From: Lepas anatifera
Taxonomy: Eukaryota; Arthropoda; Thecostraca; Lepadidae
Direction of reading: 5' to 3'
DNA: 64,000 nucleotides
NCBI GenBank assembly: GCA_034440635.1
Contig: JAOTON010002085.1
Coordinates: 558,001-622,000, forward strand
Positions 21,355 to 33,350 of this stretch are shown one piece after another. The notes under the pieces are model-generated. The model ran no database searches, was not told the origin of the DNA, and saw only the letters and a program-made list of their open reading frames with translations. The position numbers and the translations under genes were made by a program. Numbering within the stretch: position 1 is the stretch's first letter; every line of letters starts with the position of its first letter.

Positions 21355-21581
21355 CAAATGACTTCGTCGGAGTCCTGGACGGGCCAGTAACCGGTGTCCA
21401 GGAAGGACTGTCAGCCCGAGCCCTGAAGCGACCGGCAGCTGATGCCCTCGACAGGCTGAGAGCCGGTGTACAGGGGGGTCGGCAGTCGATCCAACAGGCT
21501 CCACGGCATGACACCGGCACCGGCAGCATGGAGTGCCCGCCTCTCCAGCTGGCTCAGCGGGAGCTAGCTGCAGATCATACG
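21355..21581 (+). CDS. Candidate internal exon, unknown protein
   Basis: A GC-rich open stretch of about 75 codons is bounded by ATACCCAG before 21355 and ACG|GTAAATG after 21581. It reads N-D-F-V-G-V-L-D-G-P-V-T-G-V-Q-E-G-L-S-A-R. The frame continues upstream into AT-rich sequence, so the left border rests on the splice site only. The minus strand is also partly open here. I do not recognise the protein. Confidence 0.3.
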
Positions 21582-21639
21582 GTAAATGGCAGAGTAGTAA
21601 GAATGCAATGCATTCTTTTCACTTCCAGTTGACACAGGA

Positions 21640-23690
21640 GCCACACTGGTGGGGTTATGAAAAATGTGCACGATACAAGGATGAGACATGACAAAGTGAA
21701 GCACGACACACAAACATGAATTGGGGTCTAATGGCACCCGATTCCATATGTAAATAATGTAATTAGATGTGATGGAGCGTGCTACCAAAACAGACTGCAT
21801 GACTGCATCAAGAGGGGTTGCCAAAAGAGGATAACATCCAGCAGATGTACACAACAAACACCAAACTTGCATCACAACATCCTCCGCACTGGATAGATGA
21901 GATTGTAGGATACCCACGGAAGCAGCACAGGAAGTACTGCACAAACGAATATTCAACAAGCAAAACGAATTATTTTACAAAAACTTGTAAGTTCAGGGGA
22001 ATACATTTCATACTGACCATGATTGATGGGACTGCAGTTGACTTCAAACGGTGAGGTTAGGTTCACTCGGTTTGAAGTGTTGGCGACATATGCCGTAGGT
22101 GGCAAGCACCTTTGTTGTTTTAGACGCGGCCATCCACTTCTTCCTTATGGCAGGTCTGGCAGGAAACCTGGAATATAAGGCTCTAGTGAGTTTTGAACTG
22201 AACGCAATATGGCATACCACAAAGAAACCTCACTTGACATTTTAATTTGACAGAATCAATGATTTGGGGATATAAAGGACGTTTCCCTCCATACTCATTC
22301 ATTTCATATATAGGTTCCTTACAATGCAAGAGTGATCACAAGACCCGTTGCCAGTGAGGAAGAGTGAAAGAAAAGAGAGGAGATGTATGTAGAGAGGAAG
22401 AAAAGAGAGGAGCGTATGTGGAGTTTAAAACAATCACAATCTCACGGAGGCTGGGGCTAAATAGGACATTGGATAGGACCAATTCTAAGGTTATGATCAG
22501 CTTGCTGTTCTACATACACCATATTAAAAAGGAACAAAAACATTCCATCCTGCAGTAAGTCACTATACATCAACCATGGCCTTTACAGTGGATGGCCCTG
22601 GAGAAAAAATATAACCAAAAATGTATGCAAATACCAATAAAACCCACTCCAAGCAGCACTATTTTTCTTCCACATGTGCAGACAATTTTGGGTACTTGGC
22701 ATCACAATTATTCTAGGTAGCTGGTGTGACTTTTGTCAGGATTACCATCTGAAGTATGGCATGTCATGGAGTGTGGCATATTTAACAAGATCTCATTGTT
22801 GCAAGGGTTCCCCAGGAATGGTGGTAGTGGTGAGAATTTTGCACCAAACAAGGGACAAAATGCACTGACCCTTACCAGAAAGGAAGAATTTTTTAGGCAG
22901 AACAAATAAGTATTTCTCTTTGTTACCCACCTAATCTCCTCTGTAAATTTGGAACTGTAAATCTGTGCAGCTTTGCTCCATTGGAGCAAATTTAGTCAAC
23001 TACCAAAAAATTTATGTTATTCAATAGAAATGTTTTGACCTGATGTTCTTGTCAAAACCATTCTTGGAGGAGAGTCTACCATGTACATTGCATATAAAGG
23101 AGGGCTATAATTTAAGTGACCTTAGTGCCGAAACACTTTCTAAAATACCTTGTGTAGCCTAAAGATGTTCATATTGGTCTCGAGTTTTGTCTGTGGAATG
23201 AATAAATGAGAGTCTAATTACTTAGCACAAATGTAAATAACACTAGTGCAACTTTGACCACCTTTTAACCAAAAAATGGCAGAGGCCAGCATTTACACAC
23301 TTTCCTGTCAGTGATTGTTGAAGCTCAGCTTCTTGCTTACAATGGTCCAAGGTTATCCATTGTTAAACACCAATGTTATGATGAGAGAACTGCAAGTCAG
23401 GCAAAATTACACAATTTAACATTAAATTGTTCTTATCCTTGTTTCTCGCATACCAGAATGTTGTTGGTACCAGATACTATCTTACATGTTTTAAAAAATT
23501 GCACCACTCACACCAAGCTTAGAAGGGACACAAGCACCAGCAAGAGATAATAAAAACACGACTGGCAGAGCGAGTAGGGGAACTGGATTAATCTGCCGAA
23601 AACAAACTTCCACTACTATCTTTCTTTGTTATAAGGGGGGCCCAATTAGTTAGGGGGTGCAATACACACTTTCCCCTATAGTAAAGTGCA
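21640..23690. other. Unrecognised sequence
   Basis: AT-rich with only short frames. No transposon ends or RNA motifs were recognised. Confidence 0.5.
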
Positions 23691-24360
23691 CCAGTCTGCA
23701 AAGTCTGACAGCAAGCCAGAGAAGTTGCATCAGCCATCTAAACTCTCAGCCACATTGTCAGCCACCTAAAATTCACACCCATCTGCCAGTGTGCAAAGTA
23801 TGGCATTTTCAACGAGATCTCGTCGGTGCGAGTGCCCTTGGAGACAGGAGCATGTGGTGCGAATGTTATCAACCTGGTGTGAATTTGTGAGACTTAGGCG
23901 AGGAAGGTGACACTGGAAACCAAACAAATAATGTCAAAATGGTTATAAAGACATAGGAGTGAGCCTTAATATATCGATCTATCTGAACCAGTGTGCAAGG
24001 TATGGCATTTTTTATGAGATCTTGTTGGTGTGAATGCTCTTGGAGACAGGAGTGAGTGGTGCAAGTTTTATCAATCCCGTGTGAATTTGTGAGACTGGTG
24101 TGAGGAAGGTGACACTTAAACCAACAAATAATGACTGAATGGTTATCAAGACACAGAAGAGGGCCTTATAAAAAGGTTTTAATTAACTAACTAATAATAG
24201 AGGTAACATTGCAACTTTTGGGTTGGAATGGGTAAATTTTCCTCCCTGATATGTGACAGAATGGTGTAAATTTTTGGAGACTGGTGATGTGAGAATTTTA
24301 GATGGCTGGTGCGACTTGTCTGGCCTGCTACCATACTTTGCAGACCGGTATATGAATTAG
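23690..24360. repeat. Dispersed repeat with internal 202-bp duplication
   Basis: GTGTGCAAAGTATGGC (23789) and GTGTGCAAGGTATGGC (about 23991) start two tandem copies, each running to GTGACACT and a phrase like AATGGTTAT-AAGACA. The part at 24230-24360 is an inverted module (GATGGCTGGTGCGACTTG). Related to 14835-15085. Confidence 0.75.
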
Positions 24361-24539
24361 TTTCTCCGCAGAGGACATGTGCAGGAAAGTCTGCACCATT
24401 CTTAACCTCCCCATTCAATATTGGAGGAATTGTGAAATAAAATAAATAAGTTATCAATGTAACCTTACTTAACAGAATAATCTCCCTGGAAATAAAAAAG
24501 TGCAATGAAAAAGTGCCTACCTCTAACATGTTAAAGGGA

Positions 24540-25200
24540 ATTTGGTAACTTCATTATCAGTTTTGAAGTGAGATACAAATGCATTAGATCCAATATACAG
24601 TTCGACTAGCTTTGAATCGTATTTCAAGTACTGTTCGCTAACCTTACATAACCTACAATTGTTGAAAATCCTTGGAAGCCATAATGACCTGCTGTCTTCG
24701 TTCTTTGACGAGCTCGATTGGAGTCTTCACTCGGCCTTTCTCAGGAAGACCAAGTGATAAGTACAAATAGGCACTGGTCTTGTCTTTTAATGGGATTACA
24801 GCACTTAATTTTTAATTCCCAAAGCCAGAAAATTCAATCCCCGTCAACATACTTGGCACCTTACCCAACCCGCCTGCTCTTCTTCCTGTATTGTATTCGG
24901 GAACACAATCACAATAGAGTTGATTCGTACATCAATACCAAGGGAAGCACTTACCTTAGTTACAGCACACAGTAGTGATTTATAATGATGTTAGTGGTAA
25001 TTGAAGCAAAATATATTGAGACCACTCAAACAAATTTATTTTTTGCCCGAGATTTTCTTCATTTGTATTATTTTCTGCAGATATTTCAAGTTAATAGGCT
25101 TAGAAGCATGATTAGACTAATCAAGTACCTAAATTTGGCAGATGTATTTCTTATTTCTTCATATGTGGGCCCACGACTTCAAACTAACTTAGAATTATAA
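24540..25200. other. Unrecognised AT-rich sequence
   Basis: Starts with TTAAAGGGAATTTGGTAACT (24531-24550), similar to a family-B MITE end. Otherwise nothing recognised. Confidence 0.4.
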
Positions 25201-25530
25201 TTTGTTAGTTTTTGTCATTTTGTTCAGTTTTTGTCATTTTGTTCTTTTTGTTAGGCGTGTTTTGGATTATCTGATCGCTCACTTTGTTTTGTATTGTTTC
25301 TTCTTCTTTGCTTTTCTGCGGTGTTTTTTTGTGTCATTTCTGCTGACCAGCATTGTGTTTATTTGTCCGGATCTCATAACATACTCACCGACCTCACTTT
25401 TACGTTACTTTATGACTATTGCTGCCTTTCTCATGTTTCTTATCTGCTATTCTTCTCCTTTGCTTCTCTTCACCTGTCTATATGGAAAATGAAATAAAAA
25501 TTGATTGACTGATTGATTCTCTAAATAGCT
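25201..25530 (+). mobile_element. Probable LINE 3' end with GATTGATT tail
   Basis: A T-rich stretch ends in GAAATAAAAATTGATTGACT followed by GATTGATT, a short-repeat tail typical of CR1/L2-type non-LTR retrotransposons. No reverse-transcriptase coding was recognised in front of it, so the call is by tail only. Confidence 0.4.
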
Positions 25531-25924
25531 GGACTTGTAATGCTTATTGCTGGACTAGTTGTGCCCGAAGGAAACGCATGTGTTGCGCCATCTTCGTCGC
25601 ACCTTCAAACGGGCATATCGCAAGCTGGCTCACTGGTTAGCATGACATTTCCCGCTAGTGGGCGGGGCTCAGGCCTAAGGACCAATCAGATTGTTGCAAC
25701 CATATAGAAGGTATTCCTTTAGGGTTTGAAATAAGCCAATAGGCCCCTTTATTTTGATGTTTAAAGTGTGCGGAAATTTTATATAGAGAGCTTTGAGTAA
25801 AACTAAATATGCCAAAAGTGATTCCTGCACACGCTCTACAAAACTGCTATCTCAGTTCAAAACACGTTATAAAAGTGGGACACTCCCTTTAATTGGCCTC
25901 AAAATGGGTGTTGCATGCGCAATC

Positions 25925-26440
25925 CATAAAGTGAAGGATCCCGACATGTCCTAGCAAATAAGCTCTTCAGCAGCAAACCGTTACAGTTAGAGACCGATTT
26001 TTGTGTGTCTCTTTAGAACATATTGCATAATGACATGACAAACAAAAACAGTAATCCGACAATAAACATCGATAAGAGAACTAACAGAAGCAATGTAGAT
26101 AAGGACAAAATTGCAAAATTTTGACTTTGCACGTGCAGCACGTGGAAACTGAGGGTAGGCCACCGGCCAGCTAAGGTTGCTTGAATTGGCCAGTGTCATA
26201 CGTACCTGCTTCCCAAAAATTATAGCCATTGGGACGATGTTGCAGGCTCGACACACCACAACGTTATACTTTGAATCATCTGGTTTTTCTCTGGCACGTG
26301 GACTTTGCACCCCTGTTATAAAATATCCACTCGGTAGATTTTTGCGGATTTTGGATATGTTACGCCCCTATCAATTGCGAACACAACTGTGTATATTATG
26401 GGGTGCTAGAATTGTATGGCATGTGAATGCTAACTTGACT
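25925..26440. repeat. Dispersed repeat, inverted copy of 8.08-8.62 kb
   Basis: Reverse-complement match to 8080-8615. It is preceded at 25820-25905 by a fragment with the family-B end (GACACTCCCTTTAA). Confidence 0.8.
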
Positions 26441-26449
26441 GGACTATTA

Positions 26450-27325
26450 GTGTTAATAAAATGTTTCTCAATTTTTGTGTTATTCCAGATCATGCATTAT
26501 ACGGTGGAAAAGGTCAAACCTAGTTAGAAAAAGGGCCAAAGAGGGGCAAATATTTCATTTTAGCTAAAATAGCCTAATGAATACCATAAAAGCCAGATTT
26601 GATGTTAAAACAGCCCCTAACGGTAGTCATAAGCCCGCAGAAAAAGCGACTTGCATCACTGTTTAAAATTGGTTGTTGAGAATTTGATATTGACTTGACG
26701 CAATGCTTTTTTAGCACACCACCCATTTTATCCTGAGTCAGGGGTACTCTTCCAATCCTGCGTGATCATCAAATGATTTTATCCTCATAACCAGATCATT
26801 TGTTAGCATCATTAATCATCTTGACCGCACCACTCCGCGCTAATATTTAATGCTTTCTCTTTTTTCAAACTATTCATTTTTTCTCTTGAACAGTGGCGTC
26901 TCTATGATTTTGGTAAGTCGGTGGAGAGCGGAGCCTCAGAGGGCGCACTTTGCCATCACCTTTTCACCCAAAAGGCGCCTATAGTATCGCATCCTTTGAG
27001 TCCGGTTTTCGGTGGCCATCATTTTTGTGAATCGTGTTTTTAACAAAGTTCTGTCCCTCCCTTCCACCACCAAACCAGTTTTGCTGCTGCTCTGCTGCTT
27101 TTTCGGTGTCAGAATATTGTATTCCAGAGCGGAAGAGGTCAAAATAAGCCATATTTATGCAAGGGAAAAACCAAAAATAGCTTAGTTGCCAACAGCTAGA
27201 AAAAGGGGCAAAAAAGGCCAGATTCCATGAAAGGGCCAACCGAAAAAATCGCGGGGCCAAACACGACAAAAAGGGCCCAATTCGAGGAACTTGGCTACGA
27301 AATGGCCAGCCTGGCAGCCCTGACG
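26450..27325. other. Unrecognised sequence
   Basis: CAGTGGCGTCTCTATGA at 26891 resembles a hAT-MITE end, but no partner or TSD was found. A minus-strand frame (26979-27269) shows no domain. Confidence 0.35.
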
Positions 27326-27435
27326 CTGCTCAATAATAATAATTATTGTTGGGGGGTTTAACGACGCATCAACTGCCAGTGTTATACGGCGTCGCCAACT
27401 CTCACCCTGTTGGGAGGGATTTTGGCCTGACGCTA
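27326..27435 (-). mobile_element. SINE 3' body fragment
   Basis: On the minus strand CAACAGGGTGAGAGTTGGCG continues into ACGCCGTATAACACTGGCAG and TTTAACCCCC, with an AATAATAATAATTATT tail at the 3' side. The same core is in the SINEs at 27632, 48525 and 48830. Confidence 0.6.
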
Positions 27436-27631
27436 ATGCAATGTATTCCAAATGAAAAGGTGATTTTCTTATTTGTCTTTATGAGTGTGGCAAGATAAGT
27501 TCATTCCTATAGCATCGAACACAAGTTGTTCATAGGCTAACTCGAGATAGGTTTTTATATACATACCTTCTATGATGTGACTTTTGCCGTCAAAATCATC
27601 TAGGGCATGTAGTACAACAAGCAGTTAATAA

Positions 27632-27730
27632 TTGTTTAGGCTTATCGACGCACCAATTGTCAGGGTCATATGGCGTCACCAGCTCTTTCCTTCTTGGAAG
27701 GGTTTCTCGGGAGAAAGTCTTGTGATTCTA
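27632..27730 (-). mobile_element. SINE 3' body fragment
   Basis: Carries a diverged form of the same core (minus strand: GCTGGTGACGCCATATGACC, ACAATTGGTGCGTCGATAAG). The tRNA-like head is missing. Confidence 0.5.
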
Positions 27731-28794
27731 ACGAAGGGTCGTGGCCGAATATATAATATCTCCTTATTTTCAAATCAAGGAATCTATGATAAAAGCCAAC
27801 TAACAAATTATCGATTTTGCAGAAAAAATTTATGCAGCGATCTCACTCTAAATTTCACGCATGCTACAACAAGCGTCGGAAAAGGGGAGACCAGGGGGCT
27901 TGTCCCCACCCCTCCCCCACACCCACTTCTTGACCAGCAAGTTCTTGATCTCAGTCAAAGTGAAAAAAACCAGAAATGTATATAACCAGCCGCTGCGGAA
28001 GGCAACGAGGACCCCAAATTCGAACAGTTTTTGGGACTAACGTGGAAAGTTTGTTGTCAGCATCAGGTTGAAGTTTGGCTGGCCCCTCAAATTTATGCTT
28101 GAAGTTTGTTTGAAGTTTGAAGTCACTTCTTTGTACGAAGTTTGGCTGGCCCCTGACGTTTATGTATGCTACCACCACAATAATAAATAAAAAGACTAAG
28201 CACTTCATACTGCCACACCAGCAACTAGACTTACACGCTTTGACTACACCGGGTCCCGTCTAATCCACGAACGAGCTCACAACTGACCTCGTGTGAAATG
28301 AGAGCATCATACAATCTTACGATACTGGCTGGGGCGTGAGTTTCTGGTCGGATAGAACATGATGTTTGATTGGTTGTAGGCCAGCGTTCATCTCCAGCGT
28401 TGTGATTAGTTGATGCTGATGCCGCTTTGCCGGGATTTCCCGTAACTATGCGCTTTGTTTCGTCTTTGCACGATGGAGGAGACATCCACGGATGAAAATT
28501 GTTTAACACAATTTTTGTGGATTGCCAATTTGGCACCAGCAATAAACCTAAATTATCATTATCGGGTAGTGTTCTCTCTCATGTTCGTTAGGTGGGCTTG
28601 CATTTATTGATGTTTTAGTCATATTTTGTCTATTTCACTGGGTGGGGGGCAATTTCCGGTCACTGGGGGGGGCATTTCGGCCGACTGGGGGGCAAATGGC
28701 CTCCCAGTTAACATGTTATAAAATAGCCTGAGCTGTATACATCCGGGGCCATTAGTGGGAGCTCCATCAGCAGCAGCCTTCGCGCAGACACCGG
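27731..28794. other. Unrecognised; short repeated motif
   Basis: GAAGTTTGGCTGGCCCCT occurs at about 28069 and 28137. GGGGGGCA runs occur at 28640-28695. A minus-strand frame (28231-28542, 103 codons) shows no domain. Confidence 0.35.
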
Positions 28795-28992
28795 TCACCT
28801 GAACTCCAGCTCCAGGTAGAAGTCGCGGTCGTCACACACCTCCTCCTCCACCAGCACGTTGTCGGTGACGCCGCTGCGTCCGAGGGGTGCCGGGTGGGGA
28901 GGACTGGCCGCGGGGAGGCTCTGGGAACGGCCGCAGGCACCGGCCGGTGGTCTCGGTGAATATATCGCGCGGCCGACACCGGTACAGCGTCG
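28795..28992 (-). CDS. Candidate terminal exon, two competing frames
   Basis: On the minus strand a good acceptor (CCTGCTGTCTCCCCAG) precedes 28992. One frame stays open for 65 codons to TGA at 28795-28797 and ends with an acidic run N-V-L-V-E-E-E-V-C-D-D-R-D-F-Y-L-E-L. Another frame, open to a nearer stop, starts L-Y-R-C-R-P-R-D-I-F-T-E-T-T-G-R-C, which resembles the last cysteine pair of a chitin-binding peritrophin module. GC content is far above the flanks. Both the exon and the frame remain uncertain. Confidence 0.35.
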   Translation of the reverse strand, partial: RRCTGVGRAIYSPRPPAGACGRSQSLPAASPPHPAPLGRSGVTDNVLVEEEVCDDRDFYLELEFR

Positions 28993-29477
28993 CTGGGGAG
29001 ACAGCAGGCAGACATAACGCGTGAAATTTCGGTTGTCAAATATCAAGTTATTGACATAGCAAAGCTTGCGTGAAGAAACTTGGCTCAGTTTTTTTCGAAC
29101 ACGTTCAATGAACGTTTCGCCGTTTCCCTTGTTTTTTTAGTATTTCGCTATATTAAGATATCCTCAACCTCACTTGCAAAGCTATACCATTCCCTTAAAT
29201 CTGACAAACAGGGAGACTTGAGGTCATTAAAGATAATAAGTAAAGCTAACTGGACTATCATGCCCTTCGAGTGTTCCTCTCCCTTGTCAATGTCACTCCC
29301 CAGTATTCAACAAGCCCTCGTAAGGCCTACCCCTGAGGATGCATGACACGAATTCGGCACACTGCACTACGAGAAGACGCAGAGCTGTTGTTAACGCTGG
29401 CTGTCATTCACCGCCCCCGGCACTTCAACACATTGTCCTCCGCCACCTGGTGGACTGAATGAAAAGTTCTGTCATGA

Positions 29478-29765
29478 TTAACCCCCGCTCCGATGGGCCT
29501 CCGAGCCACCTTCGCCATGGCGAGGGTTGTTCAAACTCCCCTCCCCCTCGAACTCGGCTCCTTTGCGGGATCGCAAAAAAAGCAAATGCTGGAGGATATT
29601 TTATAACATTAATGAAAATATATATCAGTCACTTTTTGCCTCAGGCCAATATTTAGGTCACGACAGGTCAAACGAGGTGGTATGTGAGATAAGACCTTCT
29701 GGGCTCTAGCATTTAACAGAGTTGAGTTGCTATCATTTTTAGGCGCTATTCGCTTCCTCGTTCCT
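29478..29765 (+). mobile_element. TTAA-type MITE family A, left fragment
   Basis: Begins TTAA (29478-29481) then CCCCCGCTCCGATGGGCCTC and matches the first 290 bp of the copy at 45437 (GCGGGAT, TCAGTYAC, TCAGG.CAATATT, TTCGCTTCCTC). Confidence 0.75.
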
Positions 29766-30415
29766 GCTACAACAGGAAACCTGCTCGATTGCGGCATGTA
29801 TACACGTCCCATCCTCAGGGGAACCTGCCAATGCTATCCATGACAATAACTGAACAATGTATTCCAGCCTCCAGCAGGGGCGTCATCACAGAATTCGTAC
29901 TCGTGGGGGACAAACCCCGGACTGGCAATTACCGCGGGGGGTGTAGGGGCAAATTCGTTTACATATAAAGCACAAACGACGGTGCACTTCACCAACACAT
30001 GTAGATTCACACAGGTAACAGAGAGAACATGAAAAAAGTTCAGGTCCAACATTCTGGGGGACGTTCCTCTGAATCCCGAGTAGGAGGAAAGCGTCCCTCG
30101 TGTCTTCATGTGTTGACGCCGCAGCCCTAGCGTAAGAACAGCCCCTATGTCTGCTCAGCTAAAGCAGACATCAACAGTGACCTGATAAAAATATATTGTG
30201 GAAACATTTTCAGTAGAGATCACACTGGGCCATCGAAGGCCACTTTACAGTACCTGGTGTAATTTCTGAAACCTTGGGGGCTCAACCCCAGACTGACAGG
30301 TACCGCAGACCTCCGTATCGGCATGTCGTGAGGGGCGCGACAAGGAGGGAGTGTCGACAAGTCAGAAGGCACATTTTGTTATGAAGACTTATTTTTAACG
30401 CGGTTTGTGGTCAGT
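29766..30415. other. Unrecognised; one MITE left end
   Basis: CAGGGGCGTCATCACAG at 29876 looks like a hAT-MITE left end related to 7314; the right end is not clear. Otherwise nothing recognised. Confidence 0.35.
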
Positions 30416-30615
30416 TTAACACGCACATTAACGCGGGGGCGGTTATCCACCCCCCTTCGGTTTTTCGGAAATAGCATAAAAACGGCGGCGCGTAGTGCTG
30501 CCGCACTTAGATTGCCTCTTCTCCCATCATTCTTACAACTTCTATCAAATTCTTAAGGTTAGGTCATGTCAGGTCAGTGTTCTGCTCTTGCTCACTTAAA
30601 AGGTTCTTACTTAGT
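30416..30615. mobile_element. TTAA-type MITE family A, end fragment
   Basis: TTAA (30416-30419) then CACGCACATTAACGCGGGGG is close to the termini of the complete copy at 9338-10186. A GGCGGCGCG hairpin and AGGTCATGTCAGGTCA follow. Confidence 0.7.
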
Positions 30616-30836
30616 GCGTTGTGTATTATCAAGACCAGGCCCTGACCCCAACTGCCCGCTCCACACCGGGCGGCACCGACCAGCGCCGTAGCCGGGGGCT
30701 ACGGCGCAAACAGGCGCGCCTTCAGCACGCACCATCAGGGGGAACACACCATCTCCCCCAAGATGACAAACTCATCTGCACTGTCATCTTAACTCTACAT
30801 TACACTTGTCTGACGCACGAAACACACAAAACTCGG

Positions 30837-31190
30837 TCAGTCCGCATACGTCGTCGTCCCCCAACGCACTCTCAGGCGGTTGGGCGAGGCACGCTGACGA
30901 TTGCTGCGTCGCAGCGGCCCCGGATCGCGGTCAGACGGAGTGCGGTCTGGCCGTGGCGACGGCCGCGATGGGGCCAGCGTCACCAGGGCGGTGGATGGTG
31001 GCGACACAGCTGGCAGTGGAGAAGCAGTAGCCACCAGAGGGCGATGACGGCGGAGGAACCGGCGATTTCTCCAGAACATCCGCCCGCTCCCAGTCTTTAC
31101 TAGGTACGTGCGATGAGCGCCAATACCGACGATGACGCCGATCAAGTCCCAGCGCTGGGTCGAGCGGTTTTGGACGTCGACTCGTGCACC
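30837..31190 (-). pseudogene. LTR-retrotransposon (Ty3/mdg4-like) pol 3' tail
   Basis: On the minus strand the frame reads V-Q-N-R-S-T-Q-R-W-D, then G-V-I-V-G-I-G-A-H-R-T-Y-L-V-K-T-G-S-G-R and R-N-R-R-F-L-R-R, followed by a proline-rich tail. This is the small C-terminal part after the integrase core in Ty3-type pol proteins. Protease, reverse transcriptase and integrase core are absent, so it is a dead fragment. LTR limits were not identified. Confidence 0.65.
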
Positions 31191-31236
31191 AATGTGTAGC
31201 TGAGAGAGCGGGCGGCCCGCCCGCTGTATACTATGA

Positions 31237-31265
31237 GGAGTAGGTATGCTGCATACCTACTCCTA
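31237..31265. repeat. Perfect hairpin AGGAGTAGGTATG
   Basis: AGGAGTAGGTATG, spacer CTG, then CATACCTACTCCT. It lies at the left border of the dispersed repeat that follows. Confidence 0.9.
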
Positions 31266-32095
31266 AAGCATAAGATATTTGGTAAAAAATAGGATAAGTG
31301 ACAAGGGAGGAATTATATATCCACCAGTCAGTTATAGTTTCCGCCCAGTGGGAAGACTCATCTAGTGTAATTGGTGTCAATAGCCAAAGTAGTTGCAGAA
31401 TCTAAAAACTAGAATTATTATGATAGTGAGGTTCCTGGCCATTTTAATGTCAGCGCCAGAGAGTTTGCCTAATCGCACGAGACAAACTACGATGTCCCCT
31501 TCTGGCTGTTTCACAAATATTTGTTCTCCATATATGCTCCGAAAATTGTTTCCAGTAAATTTGAATTGATATTTTCTGTAAGCCGTCATGATCTAAACGA
31601 AGGTGGAAAGCAATTGACAAAGCGACAGGGCGAAACAGTGGCGGATCTAGCCGGTCGGTTTGGGAGGGGCAAACCAAAGTCGAAAAGCAAAAAAAAAAAC
31701 GTCGCGCAACGCAAAATTGCGCTAAAATATGACTTCCGGGTACGGGTGCTTGAGGCAAGAAGCAAAAAAAAACGTCACGGGCTGAAAAATATGAGCTCAA
31801 GATCCTTTTTTCCTATCCAAGGCCCGATATTTTCACTGAACTTAACTGGTTCCGTTAGAAGTTGAGAGTTAAAGCACCAAAATGTTGCCTATAAACTTAA
31901 AATGAGTCGGGGAAAAAAGGAGGTCGATCGCTTTGGGGGGGGCAAAAACATAGTTTTGCCTCGAGCTTTTCCGTTTGGGGGGGCAATTGCCTTTTTGCCC
32001 CCCCTGGATCCACCACTGGGGCGAAACGCTTCTGGAACATCAGGCGAGCAGATGATATGACTTTTTATGAAGGTTAAATCAGATTCTTGTTGATA
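31266..32095 (-). repeat. Dispersed repeat copy 3, split by a hAT MITE
   Basis: 31266-31600 matches 43790-44160 and 31600-31635 plus 32019-32095 match 44510-44600. On the minus strand a short frame with G-D-I-(A/V)-V-x-L-V-R-L-G-K-L-x-G-A-D is shared with the 43.9-kb copy. The role of this frame is unknown. Confidence 0.7.
31636..32018. mobile_element. hAT-type MITE, 383 bp, exact 8-bp TSD
   Basis: Ends CAGTGGCGGATCTA and TGGATCCACCACTG are flanked by GGGCGAAA at 31628-31635 and 32019-32026. It is the best-preserved copy of the subfamily at 19145, 46937 and 56673. Confidence 0.95.
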
Positions 32096-32230
32096 TCTGA
32101 ATTATCTTGCCCAAAGGCATCAAAGGGTTGCAGGTGGGATCAGTATAGGAGTAATAAAAAACCACTGTCTTATACTGGGAGCGGTGCCATCCTGGATTTT
32201 GATTGGTATATACATCCTGGATTTCTATGT

Positions 32231-32231
<1 letters not shown>

Positions 32232-32303
<72 letters not shown>

Positions 32304-32399
32304 TATATACCTATGAACATGCAACCGCAAAATCGACTTTATTTACGAAACCACTTTCGTTTTCCCCAGATCCTGTCCAAGTGCATTTAAAAAAGAAGC

Positions 32400-32457
<58 letters not shown>
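32232..32457. repeat. Two (TA)n microsatellites
   Basis: Near-pure TA runs at about 32232-32301 and 32403-32455, separated by about 100 bp of unique sequence. Frames through them read I-Y repeats and are not genes. Confidence 0.97.
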
Positions 32458-32879
32458 ATATATCATTTATAGTGTCTTTTTTTATCGGATGAACACAATT
32501 CCTACTTGCGCTCCTGCGGCAGCCCCAAATGCGCCAGGGTGGCACATTTGGGACACCAATCAATTCTTGATGAGTTACGATCAAGTGGCGTTGTTGCACT
32601 TATACTGTGCAGCTTCAGGAGCGAAACATACATTGTTGCCGACACCGCCGCCCGCAGATGTTATTGTAGTGGACTGTATGTGATGTTCGGTGCGGTGATG
32701 CCGGGCAGCATTGGAAAACGGCCGTAGCGTACAGCCCGAGAAGGAGAAAGAGTATAGAATGAAAATGAATACAGAAATTATTGAAGAAACAGCTTCGGCG
32801 GCTAGACAGAGCACATCAAAGGGTTAGAGAAATAATTACTCTCTTTGCCGACAAATAAAGCAAACCCGAGCCCTGCATT
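32458..32879. other. Unrecognised sequence
   Basis: Only short frames; no domain or repeat end recognised. Confidence 0.5.
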
Positions 32880-33350
32880 CAAAGTCCGGAGAAAGGGCAA
32901 CGTCAGTGAGACCGAGGAAACCACCAGTCCGAGTGGATAGGAGGGTTTAAGAAGGTAACTTAAGTGGGTGGGGAAATTTACAACTAGGGCGTTCCCCGGT
33001 CCAGGGAAACGCATAAGAGGTTCGCGTCAGCGTGGCCAAGGAGCCCACCGATCGAGGTGAACAGGAGGGAAGGGTCACTCTTCTGAGTTAACCTGGGGTC
33101 AGAGGTAAGAGCACTCCCCCGTCAAGGGAAACGCATAAGAGGCCCACGTCAGTGTGGACAAGGAGCCAACCGATCAAGGTGAACAGGAGGGAAGGGTCAC
33201 TCTTCTGAGTTGACCTGGGGTCAGAGGTAAGAGCACTCCCCAGTCAAGGGGAACGCATAAGAGGCCCACGTCAGCGTGGACAAGGAGCCCACCGATCGAG
33301 GTGAACAGGAGGGAAGGGTCACTCTTCTGAGCTGACCTGGGCTGTCACAG
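32880..33350. repeat. 122-bp tandem repeat, three good copies plus a diverged one
   Basis: ACGCATAAGAGG recurs at about 33009, 33131 and 33253, so the period is 122 bp. Each unit contains GAACAGGAGGGAAGGGTCAC. An older, diverged unit precedes at 32880-33000. Confidence 0.93.

Noticed and set aside
29350..29360. GAATTCGGCAC, resembling a cDNA-library linker
   Set aside because: Only 11 bases match and the sequence departs immediately; chance is the simpler explanation.
32079..32390. Frames rich in I-Y repeats
   Set aside because: Translations of (TA)n microsatellites.
33000..33350. Regular repeat array considered as CRISPR
   Set aside because: Units of 122 bp are contiguous, without spacers, in an animal genome; a plain tandem repeat.
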